Position numbers and translations under genes: made by a program. This document shows positions 15,227-27,200 of a DNA stretch of 64,000 nt, in pieces; the first letter of the stretch is position 1; each line of letters opens with the position of its first letter. Source of the DNA: Aphelocoma coerulescens (Eukaryota > Chordata > Aves > Passeriformes > Corvidae); contig NC_091017.1 in NCBI RefSeq assembly GCF_041296385.1, positions 8,612,001-8,676,000 on the forward strand, given 5' to 3'. The notes under the pieces are model-generated. The model ran no database searches and was not told the origin of the DNA. It saw only the letters and a program-made list of their open reading frames with translations.

Positions 15227-17479
15227 AGCACACCTCATACCTATATGGGGAAAAAGGAGGGTACTAATTTATTTTCCCTCCTTGAAAGGCATCAATTTAT
15301 AATCAACAATTTTTACCTGAAAAACTTTTCCTGCACTCTTAGAAGTATAAATAGATATGAACAAATAAGTAAACCAAAAGGAGAACCAAGCCTTACTTCC
15401 TCCTTGGAAACTTAATATTTTCAAAAGAACATCTTTGAGATTTTTTCTGCCACCAACTGCAAAAGACCAGACTTCTGCAACTTCACAGTCCTATTAAAGT
15501 AAATTGAGCATAAAAGTTATATCTGTTTTCTCCACTGCAATTTTAAGTTCTAGTCCTCAAACAGACTGCAAGTGGGGTGTCTTATCATCTTCAATTCAAG
15601 AAGTCCCTCACAGTCAAAAATAGCCTTAGTGAACTTCATATCAGCTTGATAGATAAAACAAGAGCATTTACATTCATCCTGCCTCTTTCTCCAAACTCAC
15701 TGCAGCTAAAAAATCCCACTTGTGTCTGTCTGAAGGATTGCTTGAACACAGTATTTGGTCATTATAGGTTAAAAAAAAAAATAAAATTTAACTTCTAAAC
15801 ATTTTGATTCTTTGTGAGGGTGACAGAAACAATGTTCACTTCCCCACACACACATCTCTCCTCTTTTCTTTCACAAGAATATCCTATTTTCTTCCACAGT
15901 CTGAAAATGACCTTTCATTTCAACAGCTCTGTGGACTCCACTACTTGCCGAAACAAACAATTTCTTCCTGGCACAATAGCAACTATTTTAATATTCTCTT
16001 CAGACTTTCTCTTCGTTGCAATCCTAATAAACGCATTCAGGTTTACGATGAAGAGGGATCTTACCACACAAATGGCAGCAAGGTCACAAGCGTGAGCTGA
16101 TGACCTTCTGAAAGCTTGTTTTCCAGAGCTGCCTGATGGGGTGAACATTCCAGTGATGTTATTCATTGAAATAGGGACTCCAAATATTCCCCTTTTCTGA
16201 GCAAAGTCATTTTACCTTGACAACATATCATCACTGGCTCTCTTCCGTACATCTCCTAGGACAGGAAAGAAAGGTGAACAATTTATCACTCATGAATCCT
16301 TGATTTTAACGCAGATATTAACTGAAATTCAATTTCTATTGAATGCATATCTTGAATGTTATATACACATTCATATGCAGTAGCATTAAAGCACAAAGGC
16401 TAAACGTATCTGTCATCTGATCTGAACTAGGATAGAGATATAGCATTTTTTAACTACCGTATAAAACACTGGTGACTTGTACTTCACAAATTCCTGATTT
16501 TTCTAAAACCTTTAAACCATTTAACCCTTAGAAAGCAAACAGCTTAACAGGATTTCCAGTTTTGTAATTCATTTGACTTCAGCTTGTAAGAGTTAAAAAG
16601 GTATTAGGTCACCCAGGCTAAGTTATTCTGAATACCAAACCTGTAACGATTTGTCTGCTTTCTTTCAAGGAAGAGCATTTGTAGGTTGGATTACACCCCA
16701 CAGAGCTATACACAAAGGTGTGCTTCCATGTCCTAATCTTCTTTTAGCACAGAGATTTCACCTCTAAGATACTCCATGTGTGACAGAGAGGGGCCCACCG
16801 TTTTGTCCCAAACTGAGAAAGCTGATGCCATCACTTCAGATGAATATGGGGTTTTCATTTGGGTACTACTGCAATCCAAACTCAAAAGCTACCTCATGAA
16901 ACTTATTGTCTTTCTCTTTTCTGCCTGAAAAGCAGACAGGGTCAGTCCTTACCTTACATCCTGAAAGGGCACTTTCAATTTGCTGGGAAAGAGTCAGAAA
17001 TTCAGCTTGCTTCAGCAGAGAGAATTACAGGGTACAATCGCAAGAAAATTAATAACACACCAGGGCTACGGAAATAAGGTCACAGTGTCTTTGGCATGTT
17101 TTTGAATAGGACACTCACAGTTGGTCTAGATTCTTGTGCTAATACCCTCTTTGAAGGTACACTTTTTTCCACTGCAGTTAGTTAAAGTGTGTAAGAGAGG
17201 TGTGGAGAGCAAGCCTCATGTTTCTTTACCCACTTTAAGCTAGAGGAGTTTGGTTTTATAGTGTTCTTTTGATACAGTTCCTTCCAGACCCCTGAAGTAA
17301 GCACAGCCTTGAGCTGAGTCAGAGTTTAGTCCTTTGCTGAGGTGAACTGCTCCAGAGCAGGGATGGCAGAGCACAGGGGTGCCTTGAGCAGGGGGAACAC
17401 CAATTCCAGACCAGCCCCCCAGAGCGGCTTTAGAAAAAACTCTGCGGGAATTCTGCACCATGAACCCTTCCTGTGGCCA

Positions 17480-17799
17480 ATGCCTGCACCCAGAGAGAGC
17501 TGTAGAGGAGAGAGGCTACAGCACAGACCTCACTGAGACCCTTTTGCTGGGGCAGGGACAGGCAGCAAACCTGCCTGCAAAGTTGGGCCCAGGTGGAGAA
17601 CCTGCATGTGGCTGAACTGCATGTGGCAGTGAGAAGGCAGTGGAACATCAGGGAGACTGAGAAAGAATTAGACAATTCAAAGCACAGTCTGCAGCTGGAC
17701 CTGCAGCCAAACAGCCACAAACTCCTCCCTAGCACATACAGAAGGAGATGGGAGGCAGTAATGCAGAATGGAAGTTTGCAACAGCAAGATGCTCACAAG
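17480..17799 (+). pseudogene. Probable CR1 ORF1-like remnant
   Basis: Directly upstream of the CR1 tail, the plus-strand frame beginning at 17593 contains VRRQWNIRETEKELDN, resembling the R-x-IRExEKEIDxW segment of avian CR1 ORF1 products. This would make one CR1 insertion with its RT region deleted. The assignment is tentative. Confidence 0.4.
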
Positions 17800-18219
17800 G
17801 CTGGGGCACCTCTCCGATGGAAGCCAGACTGAGAGTTGTGGGTTTTCAGCCTGTAGTAGAGAAGGCTCTGGGGAGATCTTAGAGCACCTTTCAGTACCTA
17901 AAGGGGCTATGAGAGCTGGAGGGACTTTTTACAAGGGCTTGTAGTGGAAGGACAAAGGGGAATGGCTTTAAAATGAACGAGGGTAGGTTTAGATTAATTG
18001 GAAGAAATTCTTCACTGTGAGGGTGGCGAGGCCCTTACCAGGTGACCCAGAAAAGCTGTGGATGCCCCAGCCCTGGAAGTGTTCAAGGCCAGGTTGGATA
18101 GGGCTCTGAGAAACCTGGTCTAGTGCAAGGTTTCCCTGCCCACAGCAGGGGGTTGGAACTACAAGATCTTTAAGGTCCCTTCCAACCCAAACCATTGTAC
18201 AATATGATTCTACGATTAC
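17800..18219 (+). mobile_element. CR1 LINE 3' end, plus orientation
   Basis: Sequence runs through CR1 landmarks in sense order: ctccgatggaagccagactg, gaagaaattcttcactgtga, gaagtgttcaaggccaggtt, ggtttccctgcccacagcag, then taaggtcccttccaacccaa and the terminal tgattctacgatt repeats. Confidence 0.92.
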
Positions 18220-21200
18220 AGAAGCACTTTCTCCATCTGTGTAGATGTGCATGGTTTTCTGTAGCTCTTCACTAAGTACATCACCTATCACCCGAGAGTG
18301 CTGCCAAGTTTACCCCGCAATGTAGGGAACTACAAAATAACAGAACACTGACCTACTTTGTCTTTCTCAAGATTACCCCAAAGATTTTACAGATCTGTTC
18401 CATATTCAGGTCTGTACTTGTGGATCTCCTTCTGTTACATTCTGGTAAGTAACTGTACACATTCTAAATGGTGCCTTACAATACCATGCATTCACATTAT
18501 TAGTATTTTTCTCAAAAAGAACATTTTTTCCCCCTGCAGTGCTGAAATAATGTTTTGTTGCCATCTTTTAAACTAACCAGCTGCTTCTTGCCAAGATCTA
18601 CAGCTCAGCTGTTACCACTATAAAGGTATGTCTTCAAAACATTAAAATTTATTGTAGCTTTATTTGTTGACCCAGCTGTAATCTTAAAACTACCTTTGTC
18701 AGTGTGCATTGCCCCTACCAATGTGCTGTTCTTATTGCATGTTCTAAACAATGCAGTACCTTTGCCTGCAGTTACACTTTGTATAAAGGAGCCTGTAACT
18801 AGGAAATGGGAATAAATTATATCCCAGCAATTCCAACAATGCAGAGAGACTCTTGAGATCATAAATGTCAGAAAGTTCAGTGCCAGTTTTTCACAGGGTA
18901 AAACAGAACAGGAAGTTAGCAAAAAAAGATCCTGCAAAGTAAGCAATAGGGCATACACGTACAGATGTTTGTCAAGCAAACAGGGTTAGGTGAGGTGCCT
19001 TAGAGTTGAACTGTTCCCATCCAGATTTATTCTCCAAATCACAGTCACTAAAAAATGCTTGGATTTTTTAAGCCCACTAATATTTTTGAAAGGTAGTTTT
19101 CTTCCTCTATTAAAGTCTAGAGGATTTAGTTGTCCAAAACAACACTGCTTAAGAGACTGATCTGCATACAACTGAGGATCACCCTTTATAAAACAAACCT
19201 TTAACTTCAAAATTAAACTAGAGGTATGTAGTATAGTTCCAAGAAAGCAACTCTTGCCAAGTGTTGTCAGATCAGAATGCTGTGCAGAGTATTTGACAGA
19301 AAAGCTACTGTAGTAGCAAGAAACAAACCCCAGATTTAGTAGTGGAAGAATTCAAACACTGCCAAAAGAATCACACAATAAGTGCTCTCTGTAACAGAGC
19401 TTTTAGGATTCTAACTCATGCATACCTATATGTGGATACAAAAATGCTGTTAGCAAGAAATTTTCCTGCTTCTTTCTAAGCCCCTGAGATACTTTTCTCT
19501 CTCATGAAGATGGTAGAAGAGCTCTATAAACTATGAACACCTGCGACCTTGCAAAGCCTTGCTTATGGTATAGTAGAAAAATATTTTGACAATGGATGTT
19601 TTAGGATTTTGGCCAATCACCCCCAAGGGATGGCTGATCCTTTGTCCAATTAGACTATGAAGAAAAAAGTCTATAAAAGAGTTTGTAAAATAATTAAATA
19701 AATCAATCTTGCTGCACAATTCCTGCCTGCTGGATCTCTCCTCTCCTCCCTACGGCTGTGGGATACAGTAATACCTATACGCTCACATTTATGATCAGGC
19801 ACCTGATTGTTTCAGGGACTCCTCAAATTTAGATTTAAGAGATATTCTTAGGCCACTCTTAATAAAGACCAAACATGTATTTTAAAGGAGTGAGGAAATA
19901 ACTAAAGATATGAGGAAAAAGCCCCTCACCCTCAAAGGCTTGGAACAATAGGACTGCAATCATACAGCACCACTACTCTAATCTGCCTGATTAGGACATT
20001 TTTACAGATCCAAGTACTCTTTATATTTACAACTCAAGGGCTATCTACACCACACTTAATGCCCTTTTCAACTTGGCCCCCACCCACCAAACTTCTGAAC
20101 TAAAACACAGGCACACCTTACTTGTGTGAACCCATTTAAGTAACCAGGATTAGTCATTCTGATGCATATTCTGTTTTGAAGTGCATCTGTGTTAGGCAAA
20201 TGCATATTAATGCAAATGTCTTAGTTGAGACAAACTACAAACTGAAAGGAGGATATAAACATTGCAATGAGTAGAGCAACAAAACATCTGAAAGTGAGGC
20301 ATTAAATATAAGAAGACCGAAGCCAGAAGTCAAATTAGCTCAAGGGCTTAACTACACCTCTAGAATGAAGTGGTAGTCATTGTAAGAAATACAAAGCAGA
20401 CTCTGGCAAGCCTAATTAACGAATTAACAAATAGAATTCCAGTAGAATTCTTTTACAATAGACCTTCAAACCGCTCCTACTCATTGGGCTCAAAATTGTT
20501 TCACTCTGGGGCACAGGGGCTATTGATCTTAAATAGAAGCTGTGCTGCTCAGCTCACCTCATATCGTATCAGAACCCCTGGAAGTTTTGCACTGCCTGCT
20601 AGCATCCCCCATCGCCCCTCCCCACCAAAAAGTAAACTGAATCATAATATCCAAGTGAAAAATTCAGGAAACAGTTCACATTGCTGTTTAACAAACTTTT
20701 GAACCTACTAAACCCACAGGTCTCAGGTTTTACCTTTCCCTCCCTTATCTTGCCCAGGCACGCATCAGTGAAGCACAACCTTCGCACATTCACAGATTCC
20801 CATATCTGTAACTCCCAAAACAGAGGTCTATAAGGGAGGCGGTTTCATTTGTAGGTTTCCGTGAAGCTATAAAACATTTTCTGAACCCTGTAAAGAGTGC
20901 TAAAGTAAGACAGGTCATCTAAAGTTTATTAAAGCATCTGTGCCTTGCAGCATGGAGTTCACATATTGTGAATGCAACATTACTCAGCCAATTTAACAAG
21001 ATTAGCCAGCCTGCTTTTTCCACTTTCTGTCATTTCTTCATCCATAACAAGCCAGCTTGTAGCTAAGGGCAGCCAAGCTCTTTTAAAGCTTTATTCTTTC
21101 ACAGCTAGTAAAGTACAGCATTTACAATTGGGAGCTATCATGTCAGAAGCACAGTAGCAGTAGCTTCTCACGGGTCATTCAAAGTGCGCTACACAATCCA

Positions 21201-22430
21201 AAACCAGGAAAATAGAAAGGAGACTGGGAAGAAAGCAGACTAATTAACAGTTCTAAATTTTAGTTAAACTCTGCTCAACCTTCTGCTTCCCAGATCCAGC
21301 TAGACAGCTAATAAGCCTCGTGGAATCCCTGCTCTTAATTAACACACAATTATTTCCCCAGAAGGATTAGAAGTTTCACCAAATGTTCAAGAAGTCAGTT
21401 TTTACAGCTCTGGTTAGATTACTGTCTATGTTTAGGAGCAAGGGTTACTGCTCCATATCCTACTAATAACAGACTACTTTTTTTAAATGCAACCACATCT
21501 TGAAAGAATACCTGCATTTTCATTGCACAAGGCTTCTGTCTCTGTGAGCATGTAACATTCTCAGGCAATAATTCAGTCACTCGACATGAAAAGACAACAG
21601 CCAATAATGTAAGCATGCCAATTATACATTAGCTGTTTGAAAGCAGAACGACATCTGAGCATGCACCCTTCTGAAAGGCCAGTCCAACATTTTCTAGGCC
21701 AAGGTCTGAGACTATCTGCTCCCTAGCAAGGAGCTGATCATCAGAAGCAAAATGCTAATCAAAACAAAACCAGTTTCACCAGCAGCTGCTATACTAACTT
21801 CCACCAACATGAGTGATGTACCTTCCCAAGGCATTCCAGCTTCTCTGCTGGCTATTAGTCCTTCTTGGGCTTCTGGCTAAACACACAGTTCATTTTAAAG
21901 CCCTGCCTCAGTTTTGTGGGAGCAGGTGTGAGTTTTAAACCACAGTGCTGAAGCTCTTGCCCTTAACAGGACAGTCAATCATCAGAACTTTATGTTACTT
22001 TAAACCATCCACAGCGTCTTCAAATAAAAGCTGTCTATGACACTCTTATACTCCTACAGATTTCTTTCTCAAGGTACAAGAGTGAAACCCTTTCTAAACA
22101 CACTAGATTTCCTCTGCTCCTTCTGGCTGCACCTCTATGCTGAAAATTAATACATATTTTCAACATATCACTTGAGGAATTTGGATGCACTATGCTAAAA
22201 AAGGTTTAGAAAACTGACAAATCTGGATGGCTTTACACTTTAAAACTCTACAAAGCACACTTACTGGCAGCAGCAGGCAAATGGCCAGCCCTTAAACCTC
22301 GTTCATCATTTTAGCTGCACACAAACCTGTCAGTCTTTCACACTACTATCGTAAACCATCTGTGACTGGCACACAAGACCACAGAGATGATGGAGGTCCT
22401 TCACTGCAGAGATGAATGTTATCTGGTCTG
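18220..22430. other. Intergenic, nothing recognised
   Basis: AT-rich unique sequence without convincing ORFs, repeats or RNA genes. Confidence 0.7.
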
Positions 22431-23116
22431 ACTGAAGCCCCCTCAGCTAGGAAAGGTGGGTCTGAGGAGCTGCTGTTGCTAGTGCTCTTTTACAAGTCAC
22501 GGCTTTCTTCTTCCCACCCTGGTGGCTCACACTCCCGGGGGGCAGGGAAGGACAGGGAAGGGCAGGAAGCTGCCTCCCTCCGGTGCCAGTGCATCCTGCC
22601 TGGGGGCTGAGCCCCCTCCGCACCAGTTGTGAGGCAGGGCCGGTTTAGGAACATGCACCTGCCTCCCCAGGTCCCCTGCTTCTTTTCTGAGCTTCTGTTT
22701 GCTGAAGCAGTTCACCTCTGTCCAATACCTCCTGCTCCCCTCAGCCTCTCAACAGAAATAGTGTCCCATGTAATTAAAAAAACAAAAAACAACACACATA
22801 ACCAATTAATCACCTAAGTTTGCAATAAAAATACAGTGTGACTTCGAACACCTAAGCCTTCCCCCAGAACCCTGTCACCTTTGTCCCTGTCAAGCCAGCT
22901 GCTAATGCCACCAGATACTGCTGGATATATACCAGCCACTGTGGATATGCTTCCAGCCAGCTGAAGAGTTAAGAAATTGTGGTTTGGGAGGCCTGGGAAC
23001 ATGGAGAGGCAGCCAAAAAAAGTTTTCTGGCTGCTCAGTGCCTGGATAAGTCCTGTAATAAAATACACAGAATGAAGATCTACCTCCAAAACTGTCAGCC
23101 TGGGTCCTGCTCCCAT

Positions 23117-23230
23117 GAGATCTGCAAATTTGCTGAGGCTGCAGTCAATCCCACTAGCTATGCCATTAAGGAAGATGATATTCAGCAACAGCAGTCCCAG
23201 TGGAGACCCCAGGGTCTGACAGGATCTGGC
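23117..23230 (-). pseudogene. CR1-type LINE reverse transcriptase scrap
   Basis: Minus-strand translation gives GSPLGLLLLNI followed by SGIDCSLSKFAD. This matches the RT block GSVLGPVLFNI...SGIECTLSKFADDTK of CR1, with the catalytic DD lost where homology stops. It is a short dead fragment beyond the 3' end of the CCDC81-like gene. Confidence 0.45.
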
Positions 23231-23602
23231 ATAGTTGCATATGCTGCTGCTAGTGCTCTTTTCCATATTGTGGCTTTCTTCATCATGCTGTGAAGTTTAC
23301 CTTGCCAAAAAAAGGACTTTTACACTTTCAAAAGTTTCTCTCTTTCTGAAGTGAATAAGCCTTCTCCCAAGAAGGCCACTGAGCGGTTCCTGAGGGTCAG
23401 CCACAGACTAAACTAAGGAGCGTCTTCAATGAAGCATATTTCTCCGTGCAAGTGTAGCTCTTCAAGGAGCATCAAGCCCACTGTTTACTTTCACCAGATC
23501 AAATCTGCACTGACAGTCCTGTGACCAGCCATAGGCCTTTGATTAACACTACAAAGTAGTGTTTGGATGCAGAGAAGCTGTGCTCTGCAGCTTCCATGCC
23601 CT

Positions 23603-23726
23603 TTATCCTGGAAGGGACATCACTTTTTCAGTCCCATGGCCTGTCACGACTGCTTGGCAGGGCCAGGTACCTCCAGCCCATTTACTCTTTGACCATGGGT
23701 CTGCAGAGGCCTCTCCTACCCCTTGG
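23603..23726 (-). CDS. Alternative last exon of the CCDC81-like gene (hypothetical)
   Basis: If GA|GTAAGT in exon 10 is used, a strong acceptor (ttttctgcag) at 23727 leads to a phase-compatible frame of 40 codons, QGVGEASADPWSKSKWAGGT and on to TAA at 23605-23603. The full protein would then be 498 residues. I do not recognise the peptide, and no AATAAA is seen shortly after it. Confidence 0.25.
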
Positions 23727-23790
23727 CTGCAGAAAAAGGCAATGAAGGCATCAGTATGGTCACTCCAGTGGGGCTCAAGTACCAGCAACC

Positions 23791-23796
23791 TTTATT
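23791..23796 (-). terminator. Polyadenylation signal AATAAA for the CCDC81-like gene
   Basis: On the minus strand AATAAA occurs about 330 bases after the TAA in exon 10, and before the hypothetical alternative exon. This position suits the shorter 458-residue form. Confidence 0.45.
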
Positions 23797-24123
23797 TGGT
23801 ACACTGCCCTTAGCTAAGGGAGTCCTTGTCCCTGCCACCCATTCCTGGTAGCTCTCCTGTTGAAAAGGATGAATGCTGTGGCAATAGTCTCCACAGGGAT
23901 GCTGGCAGCTTCTTGTCAGGGCTGGCAGTCCCTGGGCCTTCCCCTCAGTGCTCCAACAGAGCTGTCTGCACACCCTTGCTAAAGGAGACAGAAAAAAGGG
24001 CCTCAGTTATGTGGCTGGGCAGAAGGGCTCCCAATGCCCCAAAGCCCGGCTCAGGCGGGTAGCACTTGGTGGTGCCATCCCGCTGCTCTAGAGGGCCTGT
24101 TGTGGGCCCTGGTTCCACCTCAC

Positions 24124-24285
24124 TTACTCTTCCAGCACTTTCTTCAAGAGCCGAAACTCTGCTTGCTGCTCTGAGGTGCTCTGCCTTGCCGTGCTTTGCC
24201 CCATCTCCCTCAGCTTCTTGGCATAGGCCTTTCTCAGGACGTGGGAAGGGCGATAGGGATCCTCAAATACATAGGGGCAGGAGGT
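24124..24285 (-). CDS. CCDC81-like exon 10 (probable last coding exon)
   Basis: Acceptor cctttgcag, then TSCPYVFEDPYRPSHVLRKA to KKVLEE and TAA (24126-24124). The YVFEDPYRP...RKAYAKKLRE motif is a hallmark of the family C-terminal half. The stop is embedded in a perfect donor, GA|GTAAGT (exon end 24128). An AATAAA lies 330 bases downstream, which favours termination here. Confidence 0.75.
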   Translation of the reverse strand, partial: TSCPYVFEDPYRPSHVLRKAYAKKLREMGQSTARQSTSEQQAEFRLLKKVLEE

Positions 24286-27200
24286 CTGCAAAGGCAGAGG
24301 AGACTCTCCTAAAGCGCTGCCGCCCATAGCTGGGGCTACTCTCAAAGCTTCAGCCAAAGCGTGCGCCTTGCACAGGCCTGGCTTAGCGCTCACAAGGCAG
24401 TGGTGCTGCTCCCTCGCAGAGAGGGCACAAAGCAAACAGCCCATGACACATCCAGCTGCACGCTCCAGCCTGGGGCCTGAGGGACAGTTCCTCTTGCCAG
24501 GGCACCGGGCAGGCAGAAGGCCTCTGTCCGGCTCCCAGCCATGGCACTACTGCTGTGCGAGGACACCTTCCCTGCTCCCCTGCCAGCAAGCAGAAAGGCA
24601 AAATGTCCTTTCCCTGGGGGCTGTGAGGTGCATGCCATACCTGTCCTTTCTCAGTGACCATTCGGCTGCCAAAGTATTTGCGCCACACTTCTGCTTCCAC
24701 CTCATGGCGCTTGGATGCCATCAGCAGCTGGAGCTCTCTTTCTTCCCTCTCAGTGTAGAGGGGGTGCGCTCCCTGAAGGCCATGCACACACCATGCATGC
24801 AGCATTAGCCACCTTGAGCTTGGGCAGGGCAGGAGGGCTGGGACCATGGGCAGTTCTTGCTGCCTCTCCTGCCCCAGCCCAGAGCCTGGGCCGTGACACA
24901 GGACTGGCAAAACCCTGGGATGAACCTACCACTTCTGAGGGTTGTGGAATAGCTGCAGAGACCTTCAACCCTGGCTGAACTGGAGATGTGAAGTGCTTCA
25001 GCATCATCTGAGTCTTCTCTTGGATTACGGGCAGGTATCTAAAAAGGACAGCCAGCAGTCTGAGCTTAAGGTAGCCAAGTGTGAGCTTGTATCTGTGGGA
25101 TCACAGCCTGTCCTCTGGCACCACCCAGCAGTTCAGTAGGAGGACCACGTGTCCAGCAGGACAATGTCTCCAGGGCCCTTTGGCATCAGCATATGCACCC
25201 CAGACAAGGGAAGCACCACCCATTATCACGAGTGATAATGAGGGTGATAGTGAGGGCATGCCCTCAGCCACACCGCTCCTCTACAAGGCTCACCCGCCTT
25301 GGCCAGCTTCCTTGTCTCTAGCCTGATCGAATTCCATCGACTGCTGACTGGCCTGAGAAATCCTCCGCCGAGCCAGGAACACTGGATCCAGCACACTTAC
25401 TGCAAGCAGGAGGCAAGAGAAGAGCACACAGTCTTTGAGATCACGTGGGACAGCATGGGTGGCAGAGCTGCACAGTCATGCCACACAAGGCTCACGGACA
25501 ATCCTTGCCACAGTTCCAGGCAGGCCCCTTTCTTTTTTCCACACTGGATCTGCTCCAGAGCTGAATTCCGACCACTGCCCCAGGGCATGGTTTTTCTCAT
25601 CTCCCTCTTATACCTTGCTGGGAGAAGGGACCCACCAGTGGGAAGAACTGGGAGGTACTGGGGAATCCCAGGGGCCCACTGGGGAAACTGGGTTGTAGGG
25701 GCTGCCCACAGCGCAAAGCCTCTTCCAGAATAGGTTGCCCCACAGTGACCTCAGACCTCTTGCCCTCGTGAGAGCAAGAGCACCCACAGTCCTCTGCCAG
25801 CTCTCAGCTGGGACATACCTCTGCGTGAACCCCCGCCCCAAGGCGCCGACTCTCTTCTGGGCTTCAGGGAAATCAGCGGGGCCAATGGCTGGTGTGGGGT
25901 CTCAACTACAAGACTGGAAACAGGAAGGCACCAGCTGGGTAAAGCTGGGGCGACAGGCTCCCTTGGAGGCTGATGCTTATAAGCTGCTGGCACATATCTT
26001 TGGGGGCCACTGCCTAGTCCTTGGAGGACACAGGGCACATGCCATCCTTGCTGCCTGCACCAACCCTCTTGCCTCTCTCAGGGCACATTGGAAGCAGAAC
26101 GGCCACTTCATCTGCAATCTCCAAGCCAGGGAGGAGTGAGCAGTGGAGAGGGAAGCTCTCCTGTGAAGTGGCTGCTCTTGCCCAAGTTTGGCTGGAAAGG
26201 AGCCTCGGCAGGACGGTATCCCCAAAATGGTGGCTGAGCAGACACTCAAGGAGCTGAGGGCTGTAGCAGCCATCCTGCTCACCTTGGCAGTGTGACAACC
26301 TCATCTTGACTGACCCGACTAAAATCATTTTGGCCCGGAAAGGCAACAATGCTCATCATGTTGGGGTCCTGGAAAGGAGCAACAGTACATCAGCAGACAT
26401 CTAGAACATTTGCTGGTTGCTCAGAATGGCAGCAAACCACCTTGGTGCACAAAGACACAAAGGCTGCCTCACACTATCTTCTCTCTTGATGTCATTAGCC
26501 CCCTCCCTCAAAGGGGCTGAGGCACTCCCGAGACTTGGACTAGCTCATTGGGAGAGTGCCTAGGCTGGGTGGTGAGGCAAGTGACAGCAGCCCAGAGAAG
26601 GCAGTGGATAGTTAGACAGTCTGGATAGTTTTGACAGCACATTGCCACAGAGCCATGAGAAGGAATCCCACAGAAATGACAAGCTCACCACAAGAAGGGC
26701 TTTCAGCATGTTTCCTGTTGTATCCAGCTCCAGCAGACAGCTGTCAAAGAAGGTCATGATGACCACTTTTTTTCGCACAGCAAGGATACCGATGCTCCTG
26801 AATGAGAATTCCACCTCTTTGTTGTCTCGGAGGGCCCCAGCAAAGCAAAGCAGGGTCTCCTGTACACACTGCTCCACAATTTCATGGCGAAAGTGGGTCT
26901 CTGCAGCAATCTCCTCAAAGTCTGGCTGAACAACAGGTATCTCATCTAGAAAACAAGCACAAAGTAACAGTGTCCCATCACAGTTCAGCCAATTCAGAGA
27001 CTAGAGAACACCAGTGCCCAGCTCTCAGGCAACACTGCCAGACAGTGCTCCTCCTTCAGCTTCAGCCACATCTCCAGAATGGACACAGGAAAAGCCAAGC
27101 AAAGCTTTGCCTCCTGCTGTGAGCAGCCAGCTGGATCACAGGGGAGCTGAGCAGATGAGGCTGGCTCCTCAGGGAGGGGCAGGGTGTTGGGCTACCACAC

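Noticed and set aside
24368..24910. 146- and 175-residue ORFs on opposite strands
   Set aside because: The minus-strand ORF is exon 9 with retained intron sequence, and the plus-strand one is its shadow.
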